Source of the DNA: Sweltsa coloradensis
Taxonomy: Eukaryota > Arthropoda > Insecta > Plecoptera > Chloroperlidae
Reading direction: 5' to 3'
Length of the DNA stretch: 64,000 nt
Assembly (NCBI GenBank): GCA_024449915.1
Contig: JAMZAV010003103.1
Span: 1 to 64,000, forward strand
Both the position numbers and the translations under genes were made by a program. The notes beneath the pieces were generated by a model, which had not been told where the DNA came from, searched no databases, and saw only the letters and a list, made by a program, of their open reading frames with translations. Shown here one piece after another: positions 23,775 through 36,652 of the stretch; within the stretch, counting starts at the first letter, position 1, and each line of letters begins with the position of its first letter.

Positions 23775-24672
23775 GAACCCAAAGTTTTGCTTTTTGAACG
23801 CAATGTAGGTGATTGAAAATCAAGTTTCTATTTTAAATTTTAATTATTAAAACCCCTTAAACCATACCATTTTAAATACCTTTTTTTCTATGGATTCTGG
23901 CTAGTTTTTTTCAATTTTTTTCTTTAAAAAAGAACCATAATTTAATGCCCAGGGGGAAATATGAACCCGTTGTAGCCTCCCCCCGTGTAGTCAGAAGGGG
24001 CCCCCAAATTTTCCCCGAAAATATCGCAATAAAAATTAAAAAAATTGTTGTTTAGGAGGATGGATAATTAGGAAAAAGTTTTTTTTAAATTAGTTTTAAA
24101 TTGCAAAGGTTAAATAATTAATAAAATTTGAAAATATCTGGGGGCCCCAAAAGGGATTTGCTTTTTGAACGCATTTTTATTTAATTGTTGTCAAGTTTTT
24201 TTTTTGGGTTATTTGTTAATTGCCCAATATTCCTCAATAAACTTATGTTAAAACCTTTTTATTTTTATGGATTCGGGCTAATTTTTTAAACTTTTTGTTT
24301 AAAAAGGTCTACATCACCAAAACCTTAAATCTCCAGTAAAATATGACTTTAGTAGCCCCCCCCCGTTTGGGTCAGAAGGGGCCCAAAGGGTCAAAAAAAA
24401 TATTGCCCCTAAAAATGGGGAAAAAATCGGAAAAAGAAAAACGATTTTTATGGGGAAAAATTTCTTCGCTGTCCCCAAAAAACGTAGCACCCTAAAAGTT
24501 CAGAGATTTCGAAGGCCCCCCCCCAAATTTTCATTCAGATCCCCTTTATCCCTTTTCCCCGGGTAGAGCGCAAACAAACAGACGAAAAAAAAAAAAAACA
24601 TTGGTTTTTTTTTTTTTTTGGGGGGGGGGGGGGGGGGTCAGAAAAATTAAAAGTCTTCGCTTGATCATCCAA
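23775..24672 (-). mobile_element. HLE copies, minus strand, fragmentary
   Basis: Two tandem partial copies on the minus strand. 23775-24060 and 24130-24672 both show the reverse complements of the ATGCGTTCAAAAAG, GGATTC, TTCTGAC..AACGGG and GAAATCTCTGAAC blocks. The second ends near 24672 with the start motif GGATGATCAAGCGAAG. Confidence 0.45.
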
Positions 24673-24796
24673 ACAAGTATCGATTTTAAAGATGCAGCAG
24701 GTTAAAATTAGGTGGACCATTAGGGTTTTTTTAACATTTTAGGGCCCTTATATAAACTAAAATTTAAAACCCTTTATGATTTATATCAAAAATTAT

Positions 24797-25398
24797 ACTA
24801 GGAAGTTTTGGGAAAACCACTTTTTCGGGCGCGTTGTTGGAAGCGTATTTTTTTTTTTCCCCCAAAAAAAAGTGAAAAAATTGCGTTTTTTATGAGAAAT
24901 TTTTATCGGTTGCTTTAAAAAATTTTTCAAAATTTAATAATTTTCAAAAAAATTAAAGGTTTTTGGTGAATAAAATCTTTTACAATAGAAAAGAGAGGTT
25001 TATTCGTCGAAGAATTTTTTAAAAAATTTTAAAAATACTTTTAAATTGCATTTTCATAAAAAATTTTTTTTTTGATTGTCCCAAAATTTTCCCACACAAA
25101 TTTATTTTAAATTCCTAAAAATTAAGGTTTTGGGGAAAAAATCATAACAATCAAAATAAAGCATGTAGGTGTTATAATTAAAAAAAAAATTTTTTAAAAA
25201 TAAAAAAAAATGGGTAAAATTGCGTTTTTAATGAAAAATTTTTTTTTGTTTTGGGGCTAAAAAACGAGGCAGTTCTAAGTTAAGAGTTTTCGAAGGCCTC
25301 CATAAAATTACACAAAATAAAAAAAGAAAAAAAAAATTCCGGATTTTTTTCTCCCCTGTAGTGTAAGGGAATTTTCGTTACCTCGCTACCTCATCCAA
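24797..25398 (-). mobile_element. HLE copy, complete, minus strand
   Basis: On the minus strand it begins TTGGATGAGGTAGCGAGG and ends CCAACAACGCGCCC..CTTCCTAGT at 24797, giving about 600 bp between canonical ends. The interior holds the repeated GAAAATTGCGTTTT-type units. Confidence 0.55.
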
Positions 25399-26369
25399 TC
25401 TTTAAATTTTTTTTTATTTAATTGTTTTTTTTTGTATACCAATACTAGCTATAATGTTAAAAAGGTTTTTACAAATAAACAAGATAAAAAATTTAAAGTG
25501 GGCTAGCTATGTAAAACCGTTTTTTTCAAAAGACAAAGACTTAAACTTTAGGATGTATAGAAAATACTAAAACTAATTTTACTTTAAATTTACAAAATAC
25601 ATTTTTACAACAATAAAATTTAATACACTATAAAAATATAACTTTTCACTAATATAAGATGGGGCAAATAGAAAATTAATTCAGGCATTAATGCAAAAAA
25701 ATTGTTTTTTTAAAGACATATTATTATTGCCGCCAAAAAATTTCCCTCAATATCGTATTCTTTTTTCAAAAAGAAATTCCTAAGATCCTTTTTAAAGTAT
25801 CATTTGGTTTTGTTTTTTATAAGGGCAGGTAGCTTTTTAAAAAGGATTTTTCCTGCATTGGGGGGCTTTTTTTCATATACAGCTGGGCCTATGGAATGTC
25901 ACAAATATATCTTTTTTCCCCCCCTATATTGTAATTATGAATTTTGATGTTTTTTTTTTATCTTCCCTATGATTAATTAAAAATAATTTACTTTGTAAAA
26001 TAGGGCATGAAAGAGTAAGAATATTAAATGTTTAAAATGTTTTCTACATGACCCCCTTTAAAATTTAAATTTTATCTAGTATTCTTAAAGCTTTTTTGAA
26101 AATTTCAGATGTTCGGGGGTTTACTCAACCCCAAGACTCTTCTAACGCAAAAATTTTTGGGCTTTTTCCTAGTCTATTTGGAAAAGGGGCCCTTTTAAAC
26201 CCGAAATGTGGGTTCAAACAAGGGGCCCGGGAAATTAGTTTTGGAAATTTTCAAGGATTGTTTTTTAACTGGGCCCGTTTCCGCGAACGCTTTTTTTAGT
26301 CGCGTTAAAGGGATGGTTTTTTTGTAATTTTTAGTTTGCGTGGGATATCTTTAATTTTGTGGGGGTTTT

Positions 26370-26880
26370 TTTGACGCTTTGTAGGTGATTTTTGTCAATT
26401 TCTTTTGTTACTTTTTAAAAAGGGTTTTTATACCACCAAAAAAAAAACTCAAAATTAAAAACCTTTTTTTTTTTTTGGATTCGGGGGAAACTTTTCCATT
26501 TTTTTTTTTTTTTAAAAGGTACTACATCCCCAATAACCATAAGGGGTCCGGGTTAAAATAGGGAACGTTGAAACCCCACCCTTTTTGGGTTAAGAACGAC
26601 CCAAATGTCACGAAAATATCGCACTAAAAACCCAAAAAAAAAAAAAATTTTTAAAAGGGGGGCAAACTTAAATTTCATGAAAAAATTTTTTCTTCGTTGA
26701 AACCAAAAAGTGGCAAGTTTTTACTTTCCCCAGAGTTTTCGAAGGTCCCCCCCAAATTTTTCATCAAGCTTTGCAATGCTTTTTTCCCGATGGTGCGAAA
26801 AAACGAAAAAAAAAACACCTGAGCAAAATTTTTTTTGGGGGGTCGGGAAAAATTAAAAGTTTTTGCTTGCTCACCCAAAA
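26370..26880 (-). mobile_element. HLE copy, minus strand, partial
   Basis: The minus-strand start near 26880 reads GGGTGAGCAAGCAAAAAC, followed by GACCCCCC and the T-rich run. It fades near 26370. 25400-26369 and 26881-28870 hold only degraded AT-rich sequence with inflated runs. Confidence 0.4.
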
Positions 26881-28191
26881 AAATTTTTGGGGGAAAAACC
26901 CCAACTCCCCCACAAATCGGGGGGAATGAGGGGTTTTCCCCGTTTTGAGCCCAACTGGGGGGACAAGAAACCACGGTTCCCCAAAGTGGACCCCCTGCTG
27001 AACGTCGGCACAACTTACACGCTCTAACTTTTTATTATTCATTTTTGGGGAAAAAATTAAGACCCAATAATTTTTAGAAAATATATCTTTCCCTTCAAAT
27101 TTAGTAAATTACTTTAAATTTTTTACAAGGGGCCCTTTAAAATTTTTTATTTCATGTACATATTAAAAAAAAAATTTAAGCCTTTTACTTTTTTTTTTTT
27201 ATGAAATTTAATAAAAAATTTAATTGAAAAAAAATTCTAGTGGATTGGGGTTTTTGGGAAAAGCCCCGCTTTAAAAAAAATTTAACCGGACTGTTTAAAA
27301 AGAAATAAAAAAAACTTTCTAAAATAGAAAGTGCACAGAACGAAAATTTAAAGCATGGGGAAAACCCCGCATGGTTTGTTTTTTTCCCCTCTAAAATACG
27401 CCCCTTTTGGGACGTGCGGAGGGACCGTGAAAAACTGACGTTTAATGCTGAAAAAATTTCGTTCTTTTCTTTTTTACCCGAAAAAGTTTTTTTATTTTTT
27501 TGTCAAATTAGTTAATGCATTTTTAAAAGAGAGAATTTTTTTTGAAATCCGATCAGAAAGTTTTGTGTCAATTGAAGTTGAAAAGACTTAAAGATGTTGA
27601 AAATTTTGTATTTATAAGGGGACATTGTTATAACAAGCTAAGGGTTTCTCTAAAAAAAAAAAAATAATCGCTTTTAAAAAAAATGATATGTTTGCTTAAA
27701 AATTTTTTCCTCTTAAGTTTTTTTCCAAATAAAAGAAATATATAAAAGTTAGAGCGTGATATTTTTTGAGCCGTTTTATTTAGGGGTCAACTTGCGAAAT
27801 GAGGATCTTGTTTTTATCCTAAGTCCCCCCGCCGAGCTGTGACGTCACGTGTGTGTTCCCTATAGAACATGTTTTGGGAAAAGCACACAATACTAGGGGG
27901 AAAAAACCCGTACGAAATTTTGTGTAAAAATTGAAAGGTTTTTCTCAATCTCCCCCCAAAAAATTTTGGGGAAAACTGAGGGGGCAAGGGTTGGGTACTC
28001 CTAGTTTTACTGAAAATGCAATGCAATCCCCCCCCTTACCCTAAAAAAGATTTGATAAAAATTTTCCGATCAAAAACCCTTGTTGTTAAATTAAGAGAAT
28101 TTTGGCCAAAGTGAAAATAGGCAGTTTTTGACTACAACTTGACTTCCAGCCCAAAAAGCTGTTTTCCCCGTCCCTTTATCAATGATCGGCC

Positions 28192-28231
<40 letters not shown>

Positions 28232-28879
28232 AACTTTCCTAATTAAAATTTTTAAATGTTTTTTAAAACCTTCCCGGGGCCCGGTTTTAAAAAAAAAATA
28301 CCCCCAGCATAATTTTTTAAAAGGAAATTTTTCCTAGTTGCCCTGTTTAAAATTAAAAAAAAAATTTGCTTTTCAAGCCCCATTTTTTCCCCCCAAAAGA
28401 ATTGTTCTCCCCCCCAAAAACCCTTTTAAAGGAAAAAAAAATAGCTATTTCCCCGGCATTGTTTTGCTTTTTTTTTTTTTACTGTAAATCCGCTAATGGG
28501 GGGAGGCCCTGCGGGAAAAAATCTTGAGACGATTTGGGGTTTTTAGCGAGTGTTTTGTGGGGAAATTTTAGGGGGGGTAAAGGACGGGATCTTGTAACGC
28601 TTTGCAAGCCTGGCCAAAGGGTTTTCAAAGTAAAATTTCCCGGGCCGAACGGGAAAAAGGGAAACCCTTTGGGAAATTTGGGTTTGGGAAATTTTTTCAA
28701 GGAAAGGAAAACCCCTTTTAAAAATTTATTTTGTTCCCCAACCCAAATCCCAGGAAAACGCTTTAATTCCCCCCGCGGTTTTTTGGATGGGGTAATTGGG
28801 GCATTGGGCCTGCCCTGTGTTATGCAGATTTTTTGTTTTTTTTTGAAAAAATTTTAAACTAAGTCGATTTTTTTTAATT

Positions 28880-29553
28880 AAATTTAAAAAAAAAAAAAAA
28901 TTAACTTTATTTTTTTTTTTTTCTTAATCGTAATTTTAAAAAAAAGAAAAAAAAACTTTTTTAAATTTTATTTTTATAACAAATAATTATTTGAAATTTC
29001 GCTCAAATTTTTTCACGAATATAATAATTTATAAAATTAAGGTTTTGTAAAAAATCATTCAAAAAGGATAAAGATGTAGGTGTTATAAGTGAAAAATTGT
29101 TAAAAAAAAAAAAAAAACCCCTAAAAATTTTGATTTTTTATGAGAAATAATTTTTTTTGATTGTTCTCAAATTTTCCCCACGAATATCTTAATTATAAAA
29201 TTTAAAGGGCCCGTAAAAAAAAACATTTAAAACGGATTAAGATGGGAATTTAAGTCGGAAAAAAATTTTTTTAAAAAACGAAAAAAAAACGTAAATTTTT
29301 CGATTTTTCATTAGAAATAATTTTTTGTGCGGGTCAAAAAGTTTGGGAGTTCTAAGTTCAAAAGATTTTTGGGAAGGCCCCCCCCCCCCCTAAAATTTTT
29401 ATCGCAATTGGGAGTATTGGTTTTGCCGAATCGTGTTGGAAAAACAACAAAAATCAAAAAAAAAAAAAAAAAAAAAAACATTCCGGATTTCTTTCTCCAG
29501 TGTAGTGAAATGGGAAACTCGCTTCGCTCGCTTTCGTCGTTACGCTCATCCAA
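28880..29553 (-). mobile_element. HLE copy, minus strand, 5' end clear
   Basis: The minus-strand start at 29553 reads TTGGATGAGCGTAACGACG, with a GCGAAGCGAG stretch and CACTGGAGAAAGAAATCC as in 14535-14600. Leftward there are three degraded 165-bp units. The 3' terminus is not identifiable. Confidence 0.45.
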
Positions 29554-32504
29554 TTATCAAAATAAAAATGTTTTTTATTGTTCCGATCTTTTTTGTTGTA
29601 AGTAGTCTAAACTATTTTTTAAATATTTTATGCATTGGGGTTTAAATGGAGTGGGGATACCATGTTTTTTATTTTTCCCTTTAACAACAGAAAATTCGTA
29701 ATTAATTTTTATAATTTTTTATTTTTTGTGATGTGGGTTTCAAGTAAAATATTTAAAAAAAAATGATGCAAAAAACATAAAGGGAGAGTTAGTGGCTAAA
29801 AGGGGGCTATAAAGTTTTACCAATGCGGGGTACACAAATAACAAAAATTTCAAAAAATCAAGATCCCTTTTGGGTTTTTAAAAAAATGGCCCGCCTTTCG
29901 GATAAAATTGGGCTCTACGTATTTTATTAAAAGCAATTAAGCTAACGGAGAGGAATTTAAGGGTTGGGATATACGGGAAAAAATTAAGAAGGGTCTGGTT
30001 CTGCTTCGGGAATGCGGCAAAAGATTATTTTTAGTCATAATAGGGGGTGATTACGTTTGGGGAATGTGTTTTTGTGTTGTCCCTTTGGGGGTGGGGAACG
30101 GGAAAAGGCCCGTGGCTTGTTTCGTCTGGCGTCATCCCGCACTGCCCGATAAAACCGGCTTAAACACGCGGAGCTTGTCTTTTGTTTAAAAAGAAGGCTT
30201 TTTTTTTTACCATTACGTCCCATTTACCCTGAAGATTTTATCAAAGGAAGAGGGGGAAAAGACCAAAACTATGAAAGAAAGGAGGGAAAATGAGGGTGCC
30301 TATTTCCCTTATTCTAAACCCAGAAAACCCTTTGGGTAGAAGATGTTAAGGGTCAGAAAAAAACCATGGAAGGGTAATTTTTTTGGCCCATAGTTTCTAG
30401 TTAAGGAGCGAAGGAGGGGTTTCCATTTGACCCGCCGGAAAAAATTTGTCAATGGTTTTGGTTTTTTTTTTTTTTGTTTGGTTTTTTTGTTTTGTTTTGG
30501 GTTTTTTTTTTTGGTTTTGTATGTCTCCCCATAACGTTTTGAACGGAGGCTCGGCGGTTGAAAATTTTTTTCCATCCCAAGCTTCGTTCTCGATTGGGAA
30601 AGCAAATTTGTTTTGGGGCAAAATCGTTTTAAAAATTAAAAAGTTACATTTAAAATTTTCCCCCCCCCCAAAGTTTGTTTTTTAAACTAAAAAGGCGACC
30701 AAATCTGAGATAGCCAAAACATTTGAATGTTTCCCTTTCCCGGGCACGAATATGTTAATTTTTTTGAAAACCGATTTAAATGTGTAGATGGGAAAATTTA
30801 AATTTTTTAACAAAAAATAAATTTTCCATGGCAACGAAAAGACGCGCAAAATTTCTAATGCACTGCCACCTAGAATAAAAAAATCTTTCGAGGAAAGCAG
30901 TCCCATTATTGTCAAAAAGATTTAAAAAGTTTTCCCAAAAGGGGTTTAAGGTCCCCTAAAATGGGGGTGGATTTTTTCCACAAAAATAGGGTTTTCACAC
31001 GGGTTTACCCAAAAAACCTTTGGGATAATTAAAAAATATTGGAAAAAATGGCCCCCCGTGGCCCCGAACGCGAAAAATTTTAAAAATTTTAAAAAAAAGT
31101 GCAATGGGGGGTCTAGCATAGCAAGGGTCGCTTTTCAAAGCGTCCAAATGAGGTTTTTCCCAGTTGTAGATAATCTTCTAAAAACTGATTTTGGGAAAAT
31201 TTGGTGTATGTTTTTTGGGCCCCCCCCCCCAAACAAACCACGAGCATTTTAGGGATAGAAAAGGAGTTAGGGGCAAAAATTTTTGGGACCATTTAGGGTT
31301 AAAAAAACTTATTTCTAAAATAATTGAAAACACCATTGAGTCCCCGTGGGGTGCGTGAAAACCGCACGATATAATTTGTTGAAACCTAATGAATCAGTCA
31401 AACCCCTCTACATCTACGAGTGTGTACGAAAGGGTTATGTTAATTTTTCAAAATCCCGTTTAGTTATTTTTACGTGGTTACCCCAAATTTTGGTTCCCCC
31501 TCCATCCCGCACCCTCGAGGGTAAAATACCGGTATCAATTTTCTACGTCTTGGAACTTTCTTTAAAAATTTTACGGGGGCCAATCTTATGTGGAAATTTA
31601 GGGAATATTTGGTTCAAAGTTGCCCTTTGGGTTTTTTTTTTTTACACAAAAATTAAAATTTTCTTTTGGAATTCTATGTACTAGGCCAATTAGGCCTATT
31701 GGTGTTTTTTATTTTCGATCGAAAAAGAATAAAAAATTAACCACTTTTCTGTTTTACCGTCATTCATTCATTTTTTAAATTGACCTGTTTTTAGCCCTTT
31801 TTTCTGTTACAGGGGATATAGTAAAAGCATTTACAACATCCAGTTTCTAGTTTCAAAAAAAAAATTTTTTTTTTCATTTCAATGTATTATTTGAAAAAAG
31901 AAAAATGGCCCGACCTAAAAAAATTTCCACCAAACAAAACTTGCCACCCCCCCCTCTTCAGATGTCATGGAAGCCCGCTGGATCCCCCAAAAAAATACAA
32001 CCCCTTAAAAATCAATTTTTGTGACAAATTTTCCCTTGTCCCCTTTCCCCGCCATCACGGGGCACAAAGGGGTCGAAAAACAGGTTCGGGTTCCCGCCAT
32101 TAAAAAAAATGTTTTTATTCCCGCGGTTTACTCAAATCTTCTGGGGAAAATTTGAGTTTTGATTTTAAGCCTTTCTCCCCAAATTTCCCTAGCAACTATA
32201 ATCTCGTACTCTCCCAATATGAGTGCACTTGACGAGGGCCACAATGCACTTGTTTGTTTTAGTTTGGGATGGTTGGGCGTAACCGATGAAAGTTAAGTAG
32301 GGAACTCTGTCGTCAATAAGGCAAACCAGAAACCATTATTTTATATAACAAGTTTATTGGACTAAGCTTATAAATAAATTTTGAACAACCATTGCCTATA
32401 TCTATGCCTACCGCGCATTCAAATAAAGTCCACCGTGTATCCTATACTAACTGAAGCAAAAAAAGCGCGATTTCAAGATAAAATATATGAAAATGTAAAA
32501 CTGC
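29554..32504. other. Stretch without recognised genes
   Basis: Homopolymer-inflated AT-rich DNA to about 32000, then cleaner sequence. No supported coding region or RNA gene. Confidence 0.5.
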
Positions 32505-33106
32505 TACATGCTACAACTGATTCGGTTTTGTAATTTCGGTTCGGAGATAATATCAGTATCTACTCCACAATATGGTTACTACTTACTTGTATACACATAA
32601 TTATATTCCTTCTAGACGCTAGTGCGAGCACAGATGCGAGTCATCTTGTATTAGCTGATTCTGTAAAATGCTTGGATAATATATTTTTCGTAGTAAAAAT
32701 GTTTCATAGATAATGTATACGTATAATCGTTATTCAAATCAGTATATTACTTAATTTTTAAAATACAGTGTACTAAAACTAATGTACGCGTACGTATCAA
32801 TAAAATAAAACTTAGAAGCAATTGCTAATAGTAGGCCTAATAACTAAACTTGGCAGTATTTTATTCCCTCCTCTTCAATGTTTTAACACCTATGTATGAC
32901 AATAATTTGAACACACTGTTTTGTATGGCACAGTACCAACTGAGTGTGTACTGTGTACCAAGGATACTATTATACACTTCGTTTGCTGTGTACTATATAC
33001 ACTAATAAACAAACAAATATGTGAAATACTATTTTAATTAATTTTCATGAATCTATGTATTAAAATGTTGTGTTGATACTTAATACTGCTGTTATATCTT
33101 TAATAT

Positions 33107-36100
33107 AGTGAGAGCTGTTAGCGGAAAAATATTGCAAATCCGGATACCAGCGCGAAATTTTGCATGGGGGTAGATAAAAATACCAGAATTAAAAATCCGT
33201 CGGGTGGCAAGCGATATCTCACCCCCAACACCCCCAAAATCATCCCCTAAAATTAGAATAATTCATAGCTCTAACCCAAAAAAGAATTTTTATTAAAATT
33301 AGTTATTGAAATTAAGTTTTAATGTGTTTTAAATAAATAAATAAATTTTATTTAGAGTCGGCCCACTCAGTTATATAACTGATTTTCAGTGGGGGACTTA
33401 AAACCCAATCGGACTATTCTCATTAGCTAAACCATATTTTTTCAACCCCCATCCCTAATAGTTTATATTATTTTTACCTTGATTTCCAGCATTTACCAGT
33501 GAGGCACCTATTGAGTTATCAGCATGAAATTTGGCATGATGGTACATAATAACCTTAAAAATAATAATCCGCCGGGAGGCAAGCGATATTTCATTCCTAT
33601 TGTTCTCTACCACCCTTAACTTTGGGAAAAACGTAAGGTGGTATTTAATACATTTTGAATATTTCAATTGCTAATTAAAATTATGTGTCGATGTGTTATA
33701 GTCCAGTCAACAAATCATTCATACTAAACAAACAATTTTTTCACCCCCAACCCTAATAATTATACTTTTAATGACAAACACTGTTTAGTAAGTTACCAAC
33801 ATGAAATTTGGCATGGTGGTAGATAAAAATATAAGAATTACTATTCCGTTAAGAGGCAAACGATATTTCACCCCTAGTGCCCTCTATCATCCCTTAAAAT
33901 TGGAATTGGTACTAGGTCGTATTCTATACATTGTAATTATTAAATTTATCCAATAATATTATGCTCAAGCATGTTTCGATCCAATCAACCAAATTTCTAG
34001 TGTTTTTTCTACCCCCACCCCTAATAATGATTTTTTTGATCAACACTTACCAGCATGAAATTTGGAATGGTGTTAGATAAAAATATAAGAATTACTATTC
34101 CGTTGGGAGGCAAACGATATTTTACCCCTAGTGCCCTCTATCATCCCTTAAAATTGGAATTGGTACTAGGTCGTATTCTATATATTGTAATTATTAAAAT
34201 TATCCAATAATATTATGCTCAAGCATGTTTCGATCCAATCAACCTAATTTCTCATGTTTTTTCTACCCCCACCCCTTATAGTGATTTTTTTGATCAACCC
34301 ATACCAGCATGAAATTTTGCATGGTGGTAGATAAAAATATAAGAATTACTATTCCGTTGGGAGGCAAACGATATTTCACTCCTAGTACATCCCTTAAAAT
34401 CGGAAAGTGTTCAATGATTGGTTTTTTTCATGGTCGGTTATCTGGAAGAATGAATTCAATTAAAAATCAAATTAAAATTCAATAGTTTTGGTTTATTTAA
34501 GAAATACAATAATAAGCATGTTACATGCGTTGGTATCTATGATTACATGGTACAAGGTGGTATTTTCATACAATTTGTTATGATTTTGGGGGCTGTGCTG
34601 TGATATTACACTGTCGCTTCAGACAAACAAACCGTCATTGGTTTAGAAACTGCATTGAGAAAAGAAGCTGCTATGGTGGGTGGCGGGGGGGGGGGGCACT
34701 GGTCAAGTGGGGACCCAAACATGAGGCGGCCTTCAGCAATTTGTTTGAGCTGATTTCGGAGGCACCAGTGCTGGCCTCTTTTTTTCCAGGTGCCCCAACG
34801 TACCACTAATGGCTAATTTAACATACGTAAGATACAAACTGCCGGCCCTACGGTACTATTGAATTTTAATTTGATTTTTAATTGAATAAATTCTTCCAGA
34901 TAACTTCCCATGAAAAAAAAAATCATTGAACACTCTTTCCAATTTTAAGGGATGTACTCGGGGTGAAATATCGTTTGCTTCCCAGCGGAATAGTAATTCT
35001 TATATTTTTATCTACCACCATGCCAAATTTCATGCTAATAAGTGTTGATCAAAAAAATCACTATTAGGGGTGGGGGTAGAAAAAACATGAGAAATTAGGT
35101 TGATTGGATCAAAACATGCTTGAGCATTATATTATTGGATAGTTTTAAAAATTACAATATATAGAATACGACCTAGTACCAATTCCAATTTTAAGGGATG
35201 ATAGAGGGCACTAGGGGTGAAATATCGTTTGCCTCCCAACGGAATAGTAATTCTTATATTTTTATCTACCACCATGCCAAATTTCATGCTGGTAAGGGTT
35301 GATAAAAAAATCACTATTAGGGGTGGGGGTAGAAAAAACATGAGAAATTAGGTTGATTGGATCGAAACATGCTTGAGCATAATATTATTGGATAATTTTA
35401 ATAATTACAATATATAGAATACGACCTAGTACCAATTCCAATTTTAAGGGATGATAGAGGGCACTAGGGGTGAAATATTATTTGCCTCCCAACGGAATAG
35501 TAATTCTTATATTTTTATCTACCACCATCCAAATTTCATGCTGATAACTTACTCAACAGTGTTTGTCGATAAAAGTATAATTTTAGGGTTGGGGGTGAAA
35601 AATTGTTTGTTTAGTATGAATGATATGTTGACTGGACTATAACACATCGACACATAATTTAATCAGCAATTGAAATATTCAAAATGTGTTAAATACTACC
35701 TTACGTTTTTCTTAAAGTTAAGGGTGGTTGAGAACAATAGGGGTGAAATATCGCTTGCCTCCCGGCGGATTATTATTTTTAAGGTTATTATGTACCATCA
35801 TGCCAAATTTCATGCTGATAACTCAATAGGTGCCTCACTGGTGAATGCTGGAAATCAAGGTAAAAATAATATAAACTATTAGGGATGGGGGTTGAAAAAA
35901 TGTGGTTTAGGAAATGAGAATAGGCCGATTGGGTTAAAACACATTAAAACATAATTTAAATAACAAATTTGAATAAAAATTCTTTTTTGGGTTAGAGCTA
36001 TGTATTATTCTAATTTTAGGGGATGATTTTGGGGGTGTTGGGGGTGAGATATCGCTTGCCACCCGACGGTTTTTAATTCTGATATTTTTATCTACCCCCA

Positions 36101-36168
36101 TGCAAAATTTGGCGCTGGTATCCGGATTTGCAATATGCCAGTGTATTTTCCCCTTTACAGCTCTCACT
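33107..36168. mobile_element. Giant palindromic foldback element with repeated arms
   Basis: The left arm 33107-34484 is the reverse complement of the right arm 34855-36168, around a loop of 370 bp. The ends are AGTGAGAGCTGT and ACAGCTCTCACT. AATAT flanks both sides (33102-33106, 36169-36173), a 5-bp target duplication. Each arm holds five diverged units, starting near 33151, 33521, 33799, 34051 and 34306 on the left, built around CATGAAATTTGGCATGG, a TAGATAAAAATA segment, GGAGGCAAACGATATTTCA and ATCATCCCTTAAAAT. No transposase is present. The DR1 copy at 45.5-46.3 kb lacks it. Confidence 0.8.
34696..34806 (+). pseudogene. Gypsy-type pol fragment in the palindrome loop
   Basis: A stretch of about 37 residues reads ALVKWGPKHEAAFSNLFELI followed by SEAPVLASFFPGAP. 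The pattern W-x(3-4)-EAAF-x-L-x(3)-I-x-APVL-x-F is the connection between reverse transcriptase and RNase H in Gypsy-type pol (W..EC..AF..LK..L..APVLA.PD). The fragment lies in the loop only. It is isolated, with a G run just upstream and no other pol motif in the 370-bp loop, so it is a fossil, possibly captured by the foldback element. Confidence 0.5.
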
Positions 36169-36193
36169 AATATATAACTTGAATCATCAAGAG

Positions 36194-36652
36194 CAGTGGC
36201 GTAGGAACCGGGGCAGGGCAGGGGGGTTAATGCCCCCTACCAAGTTTGGCCCAGGAGGGGCAAAACTAACCTGAGATAAATATTAATCCCAGAATTTCCG
36301 TACCGGGTAGTAAATATGCACATATGCTTATACAATTCGACAGTCACCTTGGTATAACAAATATGTTTCCTGTATGGTTCGTCGTTACATGAAAAATTAG
36401 GATGAAATTTACTAAAATGGGCCACTTCACGTTCATTTTTTTAGTTTTTAGATTGCAGATAGTTGCTGTAAAAGATCATTTACAGAATCCAAGTGCAGTT
36501 AAAACATGACGATATGGTGATTTTTTTTTTCGGCCTCGGCAAAAGGACCTCTGGTTCTGGCGGCTGGGGCTGTGCCCCGGGCCCCAGCTGCCGCCCACAA
36601 ATTCTGCTAATAAATCCCCCCCGCCAACTTTCAAAACGTTCATACGCGCCTG
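36194..36652. mobile_element. hAT-type non-autonomous element, 459 bp
   Basis: Starts CAGTGGCGTAGG and ends CATACGCGCCTG (imperfect terminal inverted repeats). The 8-bp duplication ATCAAGAG flanks it at 36186-36193 and 36653-36660. The interior has a G/C-rich block (GGCTGGGGCTGTGCCCCGGG) and no transposase. The 8-bp duplication and CAGTGGCG-type ends are typical of hAT. Confidence 0.85.
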
